Source: Rhodoferax sp. (lineage in GTDB: Bacteria; Pseudomonadota; Gammaproteobacteria; Burkholderiales; Burkholderiaceae_C). Taken from it: DNA of 6,480 nt. Location: NCBI GenBank assembly GCA_017880985.1, contig JADGRK010000148.1:1-6480 (forward strand), written 5' to 3'. The first letter of the stretch is position 1. Each line of letters starts with the position of its first letter. Of the stretch, positions 6,342-6,480 are shown piece after piece. The notes beneath the pieces are model-generated. The model was not told the DNA's origin, did not search any database, and saw only the letters and a program-made list of their open reading frames with translations. The translations under genes were made by a program, and so were the position numbers.

Positions 6342-6386
6342 GGGATGGGGATGGCAATTCCTGCTTTTTTACAACTTATCTTTTGC

Positions 6387-6448
6387 ATCAGAATTGTTTG
6401 CTCGCAGACTCGGAGCTCGCATTCCCGCACTGTTTTTCCAATTCTGAT
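6387..6448. promoter_or_regulatory. 10-bp inverted repeat upstream of the cyclase gene
   Basis: ATCAGAATTG (6387-6396) and CAATTCTGAT (6439-6448) are perfect reverse complements separated by 42 bp, with half-site centres 52 bp apart, close to five helical turns. They lie 45 to 107 bp upstream of the cyclase start, in the 139-bp non-coding end of the window. This could be a pair of regulator half-sites that act by looping, or a long-loop hairpin in the leader. I cannot place a convincing promoter around it. Confidence 0.35.
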
Positions 6449-6480
6449 AGGAGTCTAAGCGAAATCACCCAGACGCCATG

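Noticed and set aside
6449..6480. Possible divergent gene starting at the ATG at 6478, with AGGAG at 6449-6453
   Set aside because: The spacing of 24 nt is too long for a normal ribosome-binding site, and no coding sequence is visible before the window ends.

Overview
The window looks like chromosome of a GC-rich betaproteobacterium, most likely Burkholderiales/Comamonadaceae (Rhodoferax- or Polaromonas-like). This is inferred from the tkt-gap gene pair, codon use, protein style and two repeat-like DNA patches that resemble sequences I remember from that family. No database search was possible. I see no rRNA, tRNA, CRISPR array, insertion sequence or phage gene.

Left part (1-2955, + strand): central carbon metabolism. 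A transketolase gene lacking its first ~60 codons (cut by the window edge) is followed by a complete glyceraldehyde-3-phosphate dehydrogenase gene. The 123-bp gap between them holds a long imperfect palindrome of the REP/dispersed-repeat kind, followed by T-rich sequence. The two enzymes share glyceraldehyde-3-phosphate as a metabolite, linking the pentose-phosphate or Calvin cycle to glycolysis.

Right part (3001-6341, - strand): three genes. In transcription order they are a membrane diguanylate cyclase with MASE2, GGDEF and C-terminal hemerythrin domains (6341-4755), a DUF1439-family exported protein with a Tat-like signal (4732-4166), and, after a 268-bp gap, a secreted protein of probable periplasmic-binding-protein fold (3897-3001). 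The first two are only 22 bp apart and may be co-transcribed. The third converges on gap with 45 bp between the stop codons. No stretch longer than 300 bp lacks a gene.

The most interesting item is the cyclase: all seven expected di-iron ligands, the GGEEF active site and the RxxD inhibitory site are intact, so it is a plausible oxygen- or redox-responsive c-di-GMP synthase. Secondary points are an AT-rich, rare-codon patch inside tkt that resembles a dispersed repeat yet keeps the protein alignment ungapped, the tkt-gap palindrome, and a perfect 10-bp inverted repeat upstream of the cyclase. I found no sign of a wholly new multi-gene system.
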